This document shows, piece after piece, positions 1-10,019 of a stretch of 64,000 nt of DNA (positions are counted from its first letter, which is position 1; every line of letters starts with the position of its first letter). The position numbers and the translations under genes are program-made. Below the pieces are notes generated by a model. That model was not told where the DNA came from and searched no databases. It saw only the letters and a list, made by a program, of their open reading frames with translations. Source of the stretch: Craspedostauros australis (lineage: Eukaryota > Bacillariophyta > Bacillariophyceae > Mastogloiales > Achnanthaceae); the NCBI GenBank assembly GCA_026770025.1, contig JAMXDE010000016.1, positions 186,001-250,000 on the forward strand. The letters run 5' to 3'.

Positions 1-78
1 TGTTGCCGCTGTTACGCTGCTGTGCGCCACACACCAAAACTTCTTGCAACTTCGACATGATGTGATGACTCTCGCCAC

Positions 79-2838
79 ATGGATGAATGCATGAATACAC
101 ACCAACATGAAAATGAACATGAACACGAATATGAACAACAAAAGGTCCCAAGACTTGACATATCATCTCCATCCAACCTCATTGAGTACCATCCTGCGCT
201 ATTGGCGCATGCGGATGATAGCAACGGTGGGAGTGGAGGCAACAACTCAGCTAGCGTTGCAGCGGCAGTGGCAGCAAATACACACTTGGCCCCAGTAGTC
301 GCCGCCCCGTCGGCATACTCCAGGGGCGGATCATCCAAGCTGAATGGAGCAGACAGTGATTCCGATTCGGATTCGGACTTGAGCGATCTCTCTGATGGCG
401 ACCTTTCGATCACATCACTCGACTCCGTCATGTCTGCGTCAGACCTGCAGGCCATGACGCCCGCGGAGAAGGCCGAGTACGAATCCTTCGGCCTGGAGTA
501 CAAGGGTCCAGTGATTTCAGACGATGAAGCATCCCGTCTCCTCACCCTCATGGGCCATGCGTCGACATGCCCTTGCCAGTAAGTCATGCCTTCGATGTTT
601 GTCTGCGGGATGCATTTGTAATATTCTATTTTATGCTTGCCGTGAGAACCCAAGCAATTTGAAGATATCTCCGCGAACCAGGAGCGAGGATGATGATGCT
701 GCACTGTGCCGTGCCATCATGCGGGGTGTACATCGGAGGATTCATTTGCACTTCCACTCACGTCCACATTCGGACGAATTGTTGTTGTTGTTGGTTTTTG
801 CCATCACACGTTTTTCTCCTTCCCTCGCCACACGATCACGTTGACAAATAGACACAAGTCACCAAAGCATAGAGATGTGTGCAGAAGCACCAAGTACATG
901 ATGCTGCACGTCCGAGATTGTCCCGGCACCACAGCTTCATTCGATGTCTGCCCATTCCCGTGGTGTCGCAAGGTGAAGCATCTGCTCTTCCACTTGGTCT
1001 CCTGCGTACACCCAGAATCTTGCGCCATTTGCAAGCCCGCAAATCCATCTCCCGCCATGTTCAATTTGATGAACCTAAATGTGCACAGATACGAAAAGCG
1101 GAAGCTGAGGATGCAAGCAGCCATGAAGGCTGCTGCTACGGCCGCTGTCATCAAACCAAAGCCCACATCGAAGAGCCACACCGGAGGCAAGAAGTCGGGC
1201 AGTAAAGCAAGCCAACGGTCTGGTTCATCCCGAAGCAAGACGTCCAGGACGACGAAACAAGCCAAGGCATCCGCATCTGCGAGGGCCACTGTGCCACGAG
1301 CGCTGCCTCCAGCCGCCATCGTTGCCAGACAACCTGTACGCGTGATCCAGCAGGCTCCGCGGAGAGCCACAGCCAAGATGCACGTTCAGGCTCGCACTCA
1401 CGTCCCGATCGCGCCATCTACAGCGGCCCACAAACCTGCTCCTGTTGTTTCGACCCGCGTTGCCGTTCAACCGGCTCCGATGCATGTCACGACCGTCCAG
1501 CGAAAGATGGTTGTCGCGCAATCGCCAAGAGTTGTGCCTCTGCAGCAGAAGGCCGCCACGCAAACGCTGCCTCCGAAGCTATCCGTTCCCAACCCAATGG
1601 CAGCCTCAACCGTGATGCAACACTCGCCCCATGTCGCCGCAGTTGCGAGGGCGCCTGTTCCTCTTCCCGCAGCTGCTACAACGACAATTGCTCCAAGCCT
1701 ACCAGCACAGCCGCCCAGCAGAGTCGAACAGTCGATCAAGCCTATGGTTACGCAAGCAGTTGGTCAGCATGCTACTCAGCTTGCTGTGGACAATGTCGTG
1801 CAACAGCCGCAACCTCAGCATCAGCACCAACTCCAGGCGCAGCAACACCAGCAAATGGCGATGCCCAACGGGGCAGTGCACGTTGGCACGGCAATCGGCA
1901 AGCCAACCATACGATCACAGCCGACGAGTGTTCCCATTGCCCAACGAACTCATGTTGGTCAGATAACACAGCCAATGGTCGTTCCAAACCAATCACTGCA
2001 ACCACGCGTGGCGATCGCTTCTAAACCCCTCCAAGCCCCACCGGCACCAGCTGCACCAACCCCCGTGGCTGGCGTTTCGTACGCTCCATCTCCCGCCATG
2101 GCCATCAGTGCTCCCGTGGCCGTTGCCAATCCAGCGCAGACTTACAGAGCGAAACCGGTGGCAACAATGGCGGCACCGGCAGCGTCCCATCCCAACGCTG
2201 TTTCCTACGCGAAGCCCATTTCGGCAGCAACCGTCCAGCCTCCAATCCAAGGGTCCGTTCAGGTGCTGACGCAACCGAAGGCGCAGCCACACGTACAGGC
2301 ATATATACAGGCACAAGCACAACGACCGGCAACCATGCCTGTTGCCGTAAAGACGGAGGTGGCACAACAGCAGCGACAGGCAGCAGGCACGGTGACCATG
2401 CATACAAGACTGACGTCGCCCACATTGCTCCAAAACATAAAGTTGGAACCTCACGATGGAGTCCACCCCACAACGACCACCGCTGCTGTTGCTGCACCAG
2501 CAGCTCCTCCTCGTGCGGGGCCTGCGCTGGCGAAGCAAGAGGACGCGACTCCAGTGACCAGAGTCCCGCAGCCTGCCGGGGTGCCCATCATGAACCAAGC
2601 GCCGCCAGCACAACAGAAGGCGATTGTTCCAGCGGGAGGCGCACCGAACGTAATGGCTGCGAATCCTACGGCAACAACGACATCCACCATCTCTCATCCA
2701 CCGGTTGCAGTTACGGCACCTCCCGCACCAGTGGCAGCAGCCACCGCACCTGCACCAACAAACCCGAATGCAAACACGGGACCACCAACGGTAGCCTCTG
2801 GCAACGACATCGTCGAACAAACGGTGAAGGTGGCGTAA
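79..2838 (+). CDS. TAZ zinc-finger protein with long Pro/Ala/Gln-rich tail (2 exons)
   Basis: Exons 79-578 and 852-2838 give 828 aa. The GTAAGT donor at 579 and TAG acceptor at 850-851 preserve phase, and the join completes a TAZ finger at about residues 160-227. The second zinc site (H186, C190, C200, C205) and third (H214, C218, C224, C227) fit the HCCC spacing. The first uses H160, C164 and cysteines on both sides of the intron. TAZ fingers of CBP/p300 and plant BT proteins bind transcription-factor activation segments. No acetyltransferase, bromodomain or BTB domain is visible here. Upstream is an acidic Ser-Asp run. Downstream are a Lys/Ser/Arg-rich stretch (possible nuclear signal) and about 550 residues rich in Pro, Ala, Val, Gln and Thr. 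ATG 79 is the first in frame after a stop at 58-60. A nuclear co-regulator role is inferred. Confidence 0.8.
579..851 (+). other. Intron of the TAZ protein gene
   Basis: 273-nt intron with a GTAAGT donor, a pyrimidine-rich run around 810-829 and a TAG acceptor. Reading through the donor gives an immediate TAA. Removal joins the two halves of the zinc finger in frame. Confidence 0.8.
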
Positions 2839-3768
2839 AGCAACAGCAGGATCAGCCACCGAATTCTGTTCAAGCGCGAGGACACAAAGAGCCCCAAATG
2901 GAGGCAAAGCTATTCTGCCTTCCAGCCACAGGTGTGGCACGTACATTCATCATTTTCAAAAGCCTATTCCACTCTAGTGCTCTATTTTTTCTTCAGCTGC
3001 TGTATCACATTCTGTTATACTCTACTCATCGTTAATGCAGAGTGACAACTTCCGCATACACGCATTATATTAGGCATGGTTTGGTCCTGCGATGGTGTGC
3101 TCGTACCGTTACATCTGCCAGCCTGGGATGCCAAGACAAGAGTCGCGACGAACTGAGAAACGAATGAGATCCGCAGCAGTCGTTTTTTGCGCATGGCAGA
3201 CGCGTGGTTGTTGATTCACCAGTGAAAGATCCATATGGGTTTAGCGGTAATAATATAATATTTATAATACACATACGTTTATATTCAAATATTATTTCAA
3301 TTGCCTATAATATATCGCGATGTATGTTTGCCGCGGCTTACAATGAGTACTGATAGAGTCTCGTCATTGACGATGAGTGGCAAACAACGTGCATTTGGGC
3401 AGCCAAGAGCGAAAACACGATGACCAGCACCCACGGAGCCTGTGGGCGAAGCCGAACGAAATGGCAAACCTCCTCGTGTGTGTGAAGCCGCCGGTCTCCC
3501 CCCGAACGAGCCGTGATCCAACCCAAGAGCCAAATCAATCCGAGTCAATCAGAGTCAATCCATTCGTGCTGGGTCGAGTTGAGGTGAACACCATTCCGCA
3601 AAGCACCAACGGCCTGCCCAAGCATTCGCATTGCCGCCTCTCCCAACTGGATCTGTGCTTCTCAGACGTTCGCAGGCGCCGACTTGAGGCTTCATCGACC
3701 GACAGCAGCTGACGACCAAGCACCCACTGCCATACTCGTACGAGGGCGACAGAGAGAGACGATCCAAC
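2839..3768. other. Intergenic, TAZ gene to VPS54
   Basis: No supported gene. It holds an AT-rich stretch (about 3245-3320) and the presumed 3' end of the TAZ gene and 5' region of VPS54. Open frames here are short and on conflicting strands. Confidence 0.5.
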
Positions 3769-6700
3769 ATGGAGGCATCAAAGCCAGTGGCCAACGGTGA
3801 CAAATATGGCAGCAACAATGGCAGTAACGGCAGCAATGGCAACAACGGCGGAGCAGCGCGAGAACCAGACCGAGATGAGGCGCTGCGCGAAGCCCAGCAA
3901 TGCCTCGATCTGCTGCGGGAGGAGGACTTCCTGCTGGATGGCTTCAACCTCCTGGGCATAGTCGCCAACCCGGGAGGTCCGGCGCACCCAAGCTCTCACC
4001 CCAGCTCTCACCCTCCCCGCTCTCCGGCGGCCCCGCAGCCACCCAGCGGAGCGCCTGCGACCGCGACAACGCCAGCTGCAGGCGCAGGCGAGACGGATGC
4101 TGCACCCGCCACCGCTGCCGGCGACGCGGATCCAAACGCTTCCTACTACTCTGAATACCTGAGCGGCACGGTGCAGTCGCTGGAGCAGACGCTGGGCCAG
4201 GTCACCGAGCAGATCGACACCCTCAACATGTTCCTGGAGGAGCTGTCCAAGGAGTACCTGGGCGAATACGGCGACGAGACGGCGCACTTGGAGTACTACC
4301 TGTCGCAGGAGGAAGAGGAGGAAGAGCTGGACATCACGGGGATTCCAAGGGAGCTCCTCAACACCACCACCGGCGCGGACACGGTCAGGTCGTACCTCGC
4401 GCAGTCGGGGGCGTTGGCGGATTCCCTCAAAAACAATGAGCTGCGTCCGTCACCGCACGTGCTTCCAAACCCAGAAATGCCGCACATCGTCATGGCCCGC
4501 AACACGATCGAGGACGACCAGTCGCAAGCGGCCAGCACGCACGACAAGGTCGAGGCCCTCCTCAAACACCTGCCCCCGCTCATCGTCAACCCGGATCTAG
4601 ACCTCACGGACCCCTCGGCCTTCGCGCGCCTCATCATGGGCAAGGACCTCGATCAGATCTCGGAAGTGCCCGCCGCCAAATCGTTTGCGAAGCGACCCAT
4701 GTCCGTCAAGGAGAGCATGCTGCAGCCAACGACCGAACTCGTGGCCGCGATAGATCACGAGACATTCGTGCACCATCTAGAAAAGGTCGAGCTGGCGCTC
4801 CTCGAACAGGTCCGAGAGAAGAGCGGTGCGTTCTTTCAGGAAACAACGCGCTTTCGCCAGCTTTCCACCGGTGTCATAGGCCTGCTGGGTCAGACTTCCA
4901 AGCTTCGGAGGGTCGTTCGCAGCGTCCTGGACTCCTACAGCGGGGTGGGCGACATCCCTTCGTTGGATCAGGCCAGAGGCAAGCTCGACACCCTCCAGTG
5001 CGTGCTGGAACAGATCGTCGACCTCCTCAATGTCAAGGGAAGCATCGGCGGTCTCGTGTCAGCGAACGATCACTTCGGAGCGGCCGAGCAGATCCAGTAT
5101 GGGCAGAGCCTCCTCCTCGGCAAGACGGATGAAACTGCGGACGCCGCCAACGCGGAAAGCACAGCAAATGGGATTGCCGCAAGACCCAGCGACATCGCGC
5201 GTCTGGATCAGCTCAATGCGTTGCGATCATGCGGAGAACAGTTCAAGCAGTACCAGTCTCTCGTGGCCCAGAATCTCTCAGAGGAAATCACGGAAATATT
5301 CTTGAACTGGACGATACCGCCGCCGGGTCGGACCTCCACGCAGGATACATCTCGTGTCGTTGGCATGGTCGAGGCCCTGCGCATGTGCAACTCGTGGAAC
5401 TCAGCAGGGCAGGTTTACATCAAACGGATGCACCAGACGCTGCGCATGACCGTCCGGACCACGATTGCGGAATTCGTGGATTCCAACAAAACCAACAAGA
5501 AAGGTGGCGGCGGTGGTGGCGTGGTCAAGATGCCATACGCCAGCTTCTCCAAGTGCCTGGACATGCTCCTGGAAGAATTGCTCAGGATATTACACGCGGC
5601 CAAAGCGGTGGACGATTTCTGCCTCGCCAACAACGTCTTTGATGATGATGAAAACAGCCCGGAGAATGGCACGACCAAACATCAGGCCAACGCCGCGAAT
5701 GGGAGCAAGCAGAGTACGTGTCAGAGGTGGACCATGGAAGCGGTCGCGACCGGTGTGGAGATTGCATCGGAAGATATTGCAAGGATCCTCCGACAAAGAC
5801 GCGAGGCGCATTCGCTGATTGCGCTGGACGACATGCGACGGCTATGGGATCGATGTTCGGACTTCAGCACACAGGTGGAGAAACTATCCAAGACGAAGGC
5901 GAACGGTTTGAAGTCCACCCTCGTGGGACAGGCGAAGGCATTCTTGGAGCGCGCACACGAGAGGAACATGTCAGCTCTCGCGGCCGCCATGGAATCGGAG
6001 CGGTGGACGCAATGCGAGGTGTCCTCAGAACGCCAGGATGCTCTCACGCGGTTATGCTCCGGGCGAGCCGTCGTCTCCAACTCCCAAAGGCGTCGCAACG
6101 CGGAGGATGCTACCTCCAACACTACAGTCGCCCGCAATCCAACGGCCATCGTAGAGGGAAAGGAATACAGGGTCGTTTGGTCCTGCCTCCTTCTCGTGGA
6201 GATGGTCATGACGAACATATCTGCGGCGGCACATTTTCAAACCCTTGCGGCCAACGCGGTTGGCAAAGTATCCGAGCTGCTGCGCTTGTTCACCACTCGC
6301 GCGACGCAGCTTGTGCTCAATGCTGGTGCCATGCACTCGGCCGCGAGACTGAAATCCATCAATGCGAAGCATTTGTCCATGGTCACACGATCGCTTGGGA
6401 TGATGCTTGTCTTGTTCCCGCATATCCGCGCAGCCTTGATGGCCCAGCTCCTCCCCAAGCAACATGCGCTTCTGAATGATCTGGACACCATCCGGGGTGC
6501 GTACGTGGATCACAACGAAAAGGTGATGAACAAGTTCGTCATCATCATCGGTGGCATCGTGGAACGAGGGCTGGCTCCGACCATCGCCAGCACCAACTTT
6601 GATGCGAGGGGGAAAGAGCTGCCAGAGAACGAGATCGGCGACAAAGCCAACAAATGCTGCGCATTCATGGACGGTGTCATCACGAGCACGAAGAAGCTGC

Positions 6701-7269
6701 ATCAGGTGCTCAGCAACCTGCTTCCGCCGGACAATCTGCAGGATGTCTTTTCCAGAATATTCGCGTACGTCGACGAAAAGGTCCCTGCCATCCTCATTGC
6801 TGCCGATTCGGCCTCTTCGTCAACAAGCACGGCGAAGAATGCAAAGACACCCACGCAGCGCTTTGCGTTCCCAAGCACGGAACCTGGAAAACGTCGTTTG
6901 CTGCTCGAGTTGCAGCACATGACGCTTCAACTGAATGGCTTGGAAGGCGTGTTGGGCTGGGACTTTAGCGCCGTTGGCATCATCGAAGGTCGGATAGATT
7001 GCCAGCTGAATCCGCCGATGGAGGAGGAGGAGGATGGCGAACGCATCGACAATGGCGATGCTGACGCGGTTGCAGCCACAGAAAATGGTGATGCGGCAGA
7101 GTCAGTTGACAAGGATGGCGCAAAACCAAACGGAGGTGACGAAAAGAAGGAGGAAAGCGAGACGCAACCTTCTTCGGAAAATCAGGATTCCAAGAAAGAA
7201 GCAGAGGAGCAAAAACAGCCGAACGGCAATGCTGATTCATCGGCGGAGGTCGAGTCTAAAGCTGATTAG
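3769..7269 (+). CDS. VPS54: VPS54, GARP complex subunit
   Basis: Single exon, 1166 aa, starting at the first ATG. It resembles VPS54, the subunit of the Golgi-associated retrograde protein (GARP) complex that tethers endosome-derived vesicles at the trans-Golgi. The amphipathic N-terminal coiled-coil region (about residues 120-170 and 330-480) contains the VPS54-like stretch LLNVKGSIGGLVSANDHF, matching the segment in which other VPS54 proteins report repeated helical pairs. The C-terminal domain (about 800-1030) has the family signature around TRATQLVLNAGAMHSA, LKSINAKHLS and LLPKQHALLNDLD. It is longer than the usual 950-1000 aa because of an Asn/Gly-rich N-terminus, a Pro-rich insert (about 75-120), a Gly run near 580 and an acidic Lys/Glu/Asn tail after 1085. 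No intron is seen. It converges on the Nudix gene with a gap of only 111 bp. Confidence 0.88.
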   Translation: MEASKPVANGDKYGSNNGSNGSNGNNGGAAREPDRDEALREAQQCLDLLREEDFLLDGFNLLGIVANPGGPAHPSSHPSSHPPRSPAAPQPPSGAPATATTPAAGAGETDAAPATAAGDADPNASYYSEYLSGTVQSLEQTLGQVTEQIDTLNMFLEELSKEYLGEYGDETAHLEYYLSQEEEEEELDITGIPRELLNTTTGADTVRSYLAQSGALADSLKNNELRPSPHVLPNPEMPHIVMARNTIEDDQSQAASTHDKVEALLKHLPPLIVNPDLDLTDPSAFARLIMGKDLDQISEVPAAKSFAKRPMSVKESMLQPTTELVAAIDHETFVHHLEKVELALLEQVREKSGAFFQETTRFRQLSTGVIGLLGQTSKLRRVVRSVLDSYSGVGDIPSLDQARGKLDTLQCVLEQIVDLLNVKGSIGGLVSANDHFGAAEQIQYGQSLLLGKTDETADAANAESTANGIAARPSDIARLDQLNALRSCGEQFKQYQSLVAQNLSEEITEIFLNWTIPPPGRTSTQDTSRVVGMVEALRMCNSWNSAGQVYIKRMHQTLRMTVRTTIAEFVDSNKTNKKGGGGGGVVKMPYASFSKCLDMLLEELLRILHAAKAVDDFCLANNVFDDDENSPENGTTKHQANAANGSKQSTCQRWTMEAVATGVEIASEDIARILRQRREAHSLIALDDMRRLWDRCSDFSTQVEKLSKTKANGLKSTLVGQAKAFLERAHERNMSALAAAMESERWTQCEVSSERQDALTRLCSGRAVVSNSQRRRNAEDATSNTTVARNPTAIVEGKEYRVVWSCLLLVEMVMTNISAAAHFQTLAANAVGKVSELLRLFTTRATQLVLNAGAMHSAARLKSINAKHLSMVTRSLGMMLVLFPHIRAALMAQLLPKQHALLNDLDTIRGAYVDHNEKVMNKFVIIIGGIVERGLAPTIASTNFDARGKELPENEIGDKANKCCAFMDGVITSTKKLHQVLSNLLPPDNLQDVFSRIFAYVDEKVPAILIAADSASSSTSTAKNAKTPTQRFAFPSTEPGKRRLLLELQHMTLQLNGLEGVLGWDFSAVGIIEGRIDCQLNPPMEEEEDGERIDNGDADAVAATENGDAAESVDKDGAKPNGGDEKKEESETQPSSENQDSKKEAEEQKQPNGNADSSAEVESKAD

Positions 7270-7380
7270 AGTACATCCGTTGGTTGCAACCATTGTCCTG
7301 TGACGAGAAGAAGAGCATGGCTGCAGCCGTTGAAACCTCCCCTTCTTTTCTTTTTGGCCTGTGTGATGACGAGATCATCA

Positions 7381-7977
7381 TCATCGCAAACCGTCGAGAT
7401 GTCGGAAGAAGGCATCCTTGTAGTGCTCAACACGAGGAACGTACTTCTCATCTTGTCTTTGCCATGCCGCCCTCAACTCGTCGATTGGCAACCAGCAGTA
7501 CGCATCCACTTCAGCCGTCCCAAGCTCGAATTTGCACGTCGCCTCTTGGACCGCGAGGAAGTACACATCCTCGAAGCAGTTGCAACCGCCGATGGGTGCC
7601 TGCTCCGCCGGACACGTGAAGGCACGATCGATCTGATGAGGTTGGATGACCAACCCGAGTTCCTCCTGCACCTCGCGACAAGCGGTTTCCTTGGAATCGT
7701 CGTTCGTCTCGATGTGACCGGCCGCGCTGATATCCCACCGGCCAGGATAGGTGTCCTTCTGCATCGATCGTTTCTGCAGCACGACCAGCTGCTTCTCCAC
7801 ATCGACGAGCCAAATATGGACGCTGCGATGCCAGTCGCGATCCCGATGCACCAACGCGCGCTTCTTCCGCACGCCCGTGGAAGTCGGTCGATCCTGGAAC
7901 ATGTCGAACCCAGCGGATGGTGGCGCCTCCATCACTTCGAACATCTCGTCATCGTTCTGCGCCATGGCTTGTGCCAT
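7381..7977 (-). CDS. Nudix hydrolase
   Basis: 198 aa from ATG 7977; the open frame continues upstream without another ATG. The Nudix box lies at residues 87-109, starting GHIET and ending REVQEELGL. The internal REVQEE supplies the metal-binding glutamates. The isolated glutamate of the consensus (G-x5-E) is replaced by aspartate. The preceding YPGRWDISAAGHI resembles the IPP-isomerase-like or MutT-like Nudix group that acts on nucleoside or isoprenoid diphosphates. Substrate cannot be deduced. The C-terminal part (VDAYCWLPIDELRAAW) fits the Nudix fold. It converges with VPS54. Confidence 0.8.
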   Translation of the reverse strand: MAQAMAQNDDEMFEVMEAPPSAGFDMFQDRPTSTGVRKKRALVHRDRDWHRSVHIWLVDVEKQLVVLQKRSMQKDTYPGRWDISAAGHIETNDDSKETACREVQEELGLVIQPHQIDRAFTCPAEQAPIGGCNCFEDVYFLAVQEATCKFELGTAEVDAYCWLPIDELRAAWQRQDEKYVPRVEHYKDAFFRHLDGLR

Positions 7978-8639
7978 TTGTGGGAGTATTTCTCGTTGGC
8001 TTGATCGATTGGTTTGTGTCACGACGGTGCGGTGCTGGAACGCTCTACTCTGTACAGTATGGCGTGCATCCGACTTGATGAACGCAGCGAAGATCTGTGG
8101 ACTTGGGGGAGGATGATTGGGTTTGGGCTTTGACACTGGTGAGCAGAAATGAAAAGATACGATGATCGTACTGATGTTCGTCCTGATGTTCGTCTTGATG
8201 TTGTGCGACAGAAGAATGGAAAAGCGGAAAGGTCAAGCACAGCAATAACATCATCAACAACAATCGATCAGGTCGGTGGGAACAACGTGTCCCACTGTTT
8301 GTATATGTTCGAGCGAAAGTGCTACACTGACACAATCGTAGCGCGATGGCCGAAGCAAGCGATACCCCAGATGGTTGTCTGTTCTGAAATGAGGCTGCCG
8401 GACACCCAAGCATGCACAGTGCGAACGAACGTGTCTGCAAAAGAGTTGGTACAGGTGGATGCCTGCTTACTTTGGTGCGCGTGTGAGTATTGGGATCCTC
8501 TCAATCATGTGCAGATCTCGTGAGCACGTGAAGATGGCCACACCAGAACCCAACAGAGTTGCCGCCATGTTGCCGAATCACCACATTCCACCCAACAACA
8601 CGTTCCTGCAAACGGCGCAGTTTCCGCGACAAGCAAAAG
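7978..8639. other. Intergenic, upstream of the Nudix gene
   Basis: Presumed promoter and 5' UTR of the Nudix gene. A short imperfect tandem of TGATGTTCGTC-type units lies near 8170-8200. The plus-strand frame at 8149-8523 has no recognisable protein features and is not called. Confidence 0.4.
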
Positions 8640-8710
8640 TGCAACGTCCGGGAATCGAACCCGGGGCAACCGCTTGGAAGGCGGATATTTTACCACTAAA
8701 CTAACATTGC
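8640..8710 (-). tRNA. tRNA-Gly(TCC)
   Basis: 71 nt including the discriminator A. The acceptor GCAATGT pairs with ACGTTGC (one T-G wobble). The D arm is short, the anticodon stem CCGC/GCGG encloses a loop with TCC, and the T arm is CCGGG-TTCGATT-CCCGG. The 5' flank carries TGCAGCAACAGC, which also precedes the two other tRNA-Gly copies at 38.4 and 39.2 kb. Confidence 0.93.
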
Positions 8711-9479
8711 TGTTGCTGCATGAAAGAGCAATCTACCATTACTTAAACTTTTTCATTGGAGAAAGCCCTCTCTGTGGAGTGGTCTGCTCCGACAGGGCAG
8801 CGATACGAGACAACCACCAGCACAACCATCTCGAGCCTGCGGGGGCTTGCATCGTCCACAAGACCATCATTTTCCAATGTTTGATATCATCCACATCCTG
8901 TGATAGAAGTGTTGCTACTTCTGATGTACACCATACATTGATGAGGCGTGGTAGAGCAACACATTCTCCCCGCAACAAGGCTTGTCGTTCAAACCCTGTC
9001 TTCCTGGGTCCGGGAGGTCGCCTCATCAGACCATAACGGCCATGCTGCAATAGATTTAACATATATTGCACCATTCTCCTTGCTATTACATTGTTTGTAC
9101 TTCGATGGTGCAAATTGTACAAGCTTTCTCTTTATGGAGCGCTTGCAGTGCGTGGAGCGGCAGCTTCGTCGAAAGAGCACCAACGAGAACGAAAGCAGGA
9201 ATCGAAGACTGCTTCGCGAGTGTGACAGTCCGAGTTAGGAGAGTTGTGAAGTCGCGGCGAAAGATCGTTCAGTACTCTTACGGGAAGGCCAGTGTGGTCA
9301 TGCAGGGGTGGCTGTGCGGTGGTTGCATTGTATGCACTATGGAGTACATGTTTGATGTGAGTAGTTGGAGTTGCATGCTGGTGCTCAGACGAGGAGAGCA
9401 CCCAAGAGTTGGAACTCAGGCAGCGTTGTCTGGTTGGCGCTTCGGCGGCGTTGTCTAAAAGGATATAGAGATGTTTGAT
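8711..9479. other. Intergenic between tRNA-Gly and tRNA-Met
   Basis: No supported gene. It contains complementary segments TGATGAGGCG (8939-8948) and CGCCTCATCA (near 9020) enclosing about 70 nt, listed under findings. Confidence 0.4.
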
Positions 9480-9666
9480 TTCTTTCCACAACCACCAAGT
9501 TGAGTGCCCCTATAGCTCAGTAGGCAGAGCGTCAGTCTCATAATCACAATAAGGAGTCAGCTGAAGGTCAACAGTTCGATCCTGTTTGGGGGCACTTTAC
9601 TTTTTGGCTCGCGACGGTGATGTTATGGAGCGTTGTTGTTTCATTTTTGTCGTCGCCGCATTGTTG
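9480..9666 (+). repeat. Left arm of tRNA-Met inverted repeat
   Basis: This segment, including the tRNA-Met gene, is repeated in reverse complement at about 16655-16850. The 3' flank of the tRNA is nearly identical for about 75 bp (TTTACTTTTTGGCTCGCGAC onward). The 5' flank is more diverged. Homology stops exactly at the Harbinger insertion point and resumes for about 15 bp at 15870. Confidence 0.85.
9506..9594 (+). tRNA. tRNA-Met(CAT), elongator, with 16-nt intron
   Basis: Acceptor GCCCCTA pairs with TGGGGGC (T-G wobble at pair 6) and the discriminator is A. The D arm is GCTC/GAGC, the anticodon stem TCAGT/GCTGA, and the T arm AACAG-TTCGATC-CTGTT. The anticodon CAT is at 9539-9541. An intron of 16 nt (9543-9558) sits at the canonical site one base 3' of the anticodon. 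The stems do not close without removing it. Confidence 0.92.
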
Positions 9667-9703
9667 GGAGTCATCGTAAAAGTCACAAAAAGAAATAATT
9701 TGT
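9667..9703 (+). repeat. Harbinger left terminal inverted repeat
   Basis: Begins GGAGTCATCGTAAAAGT and continues with AATAATTTG. It matches the reverse complement of 15833-15869 with scattered mismatches. Confidence 0.85.
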
Positions 9704-9906
9704 TCTTAGGTCACGAATCAATGGCATTTCGTCGCACTTGAGTGAATCCACAACGGCAATCCCTTCGGTGGCTGGATCTCGCGCTGCGACAAGTCAGGTT
9801 TGTTGTGTTCGTTACTGTGACTACTAACGGTATCGGCTTATTCTACTGGTGCACTGTTTGTTTGTGGGTGTTTGTGGGTGTTTTTCGATTTTTGTGGTGT
9901 TGTTGA

Positions 9907-9925
9907 TGTGTGTGTGTGTGTGTGT
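9907..9925. repeat. (TG)n microsatellite
   Basis: Simple GT dinucleotide run inside the left non-coding end of the Harbinger element. Confidence 0.9.
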
Positions 9926-10019
9926 TTTTTTTGGTTGGTGCTCGTTTTTTCTCATTGTGCATTTTTTCTGTTTGATGTGTTGATCGAGCATCCTCTTGTG
10001 ACATGCAATTGGATGGGTC

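Noticed and set aside
12-704. 230-aa minus-strand frame
   Set aside because: Antisense shadow of the TAZ protein exon 1 and intron; the TAZ reading completes a zinc finger.
1993-2946. 317-aa minus-strand frame
   Set aside because: Antisense shadow of the Pro/Gln-rich tail; Cys/Arg/Trp-rich composition typical of antisense reading.
8149-8523. 124-aa plus-strand frame near the Nudix promoter
   Set aside because: No domain and lies in the presumed upstream region; length is not unusual by chance.
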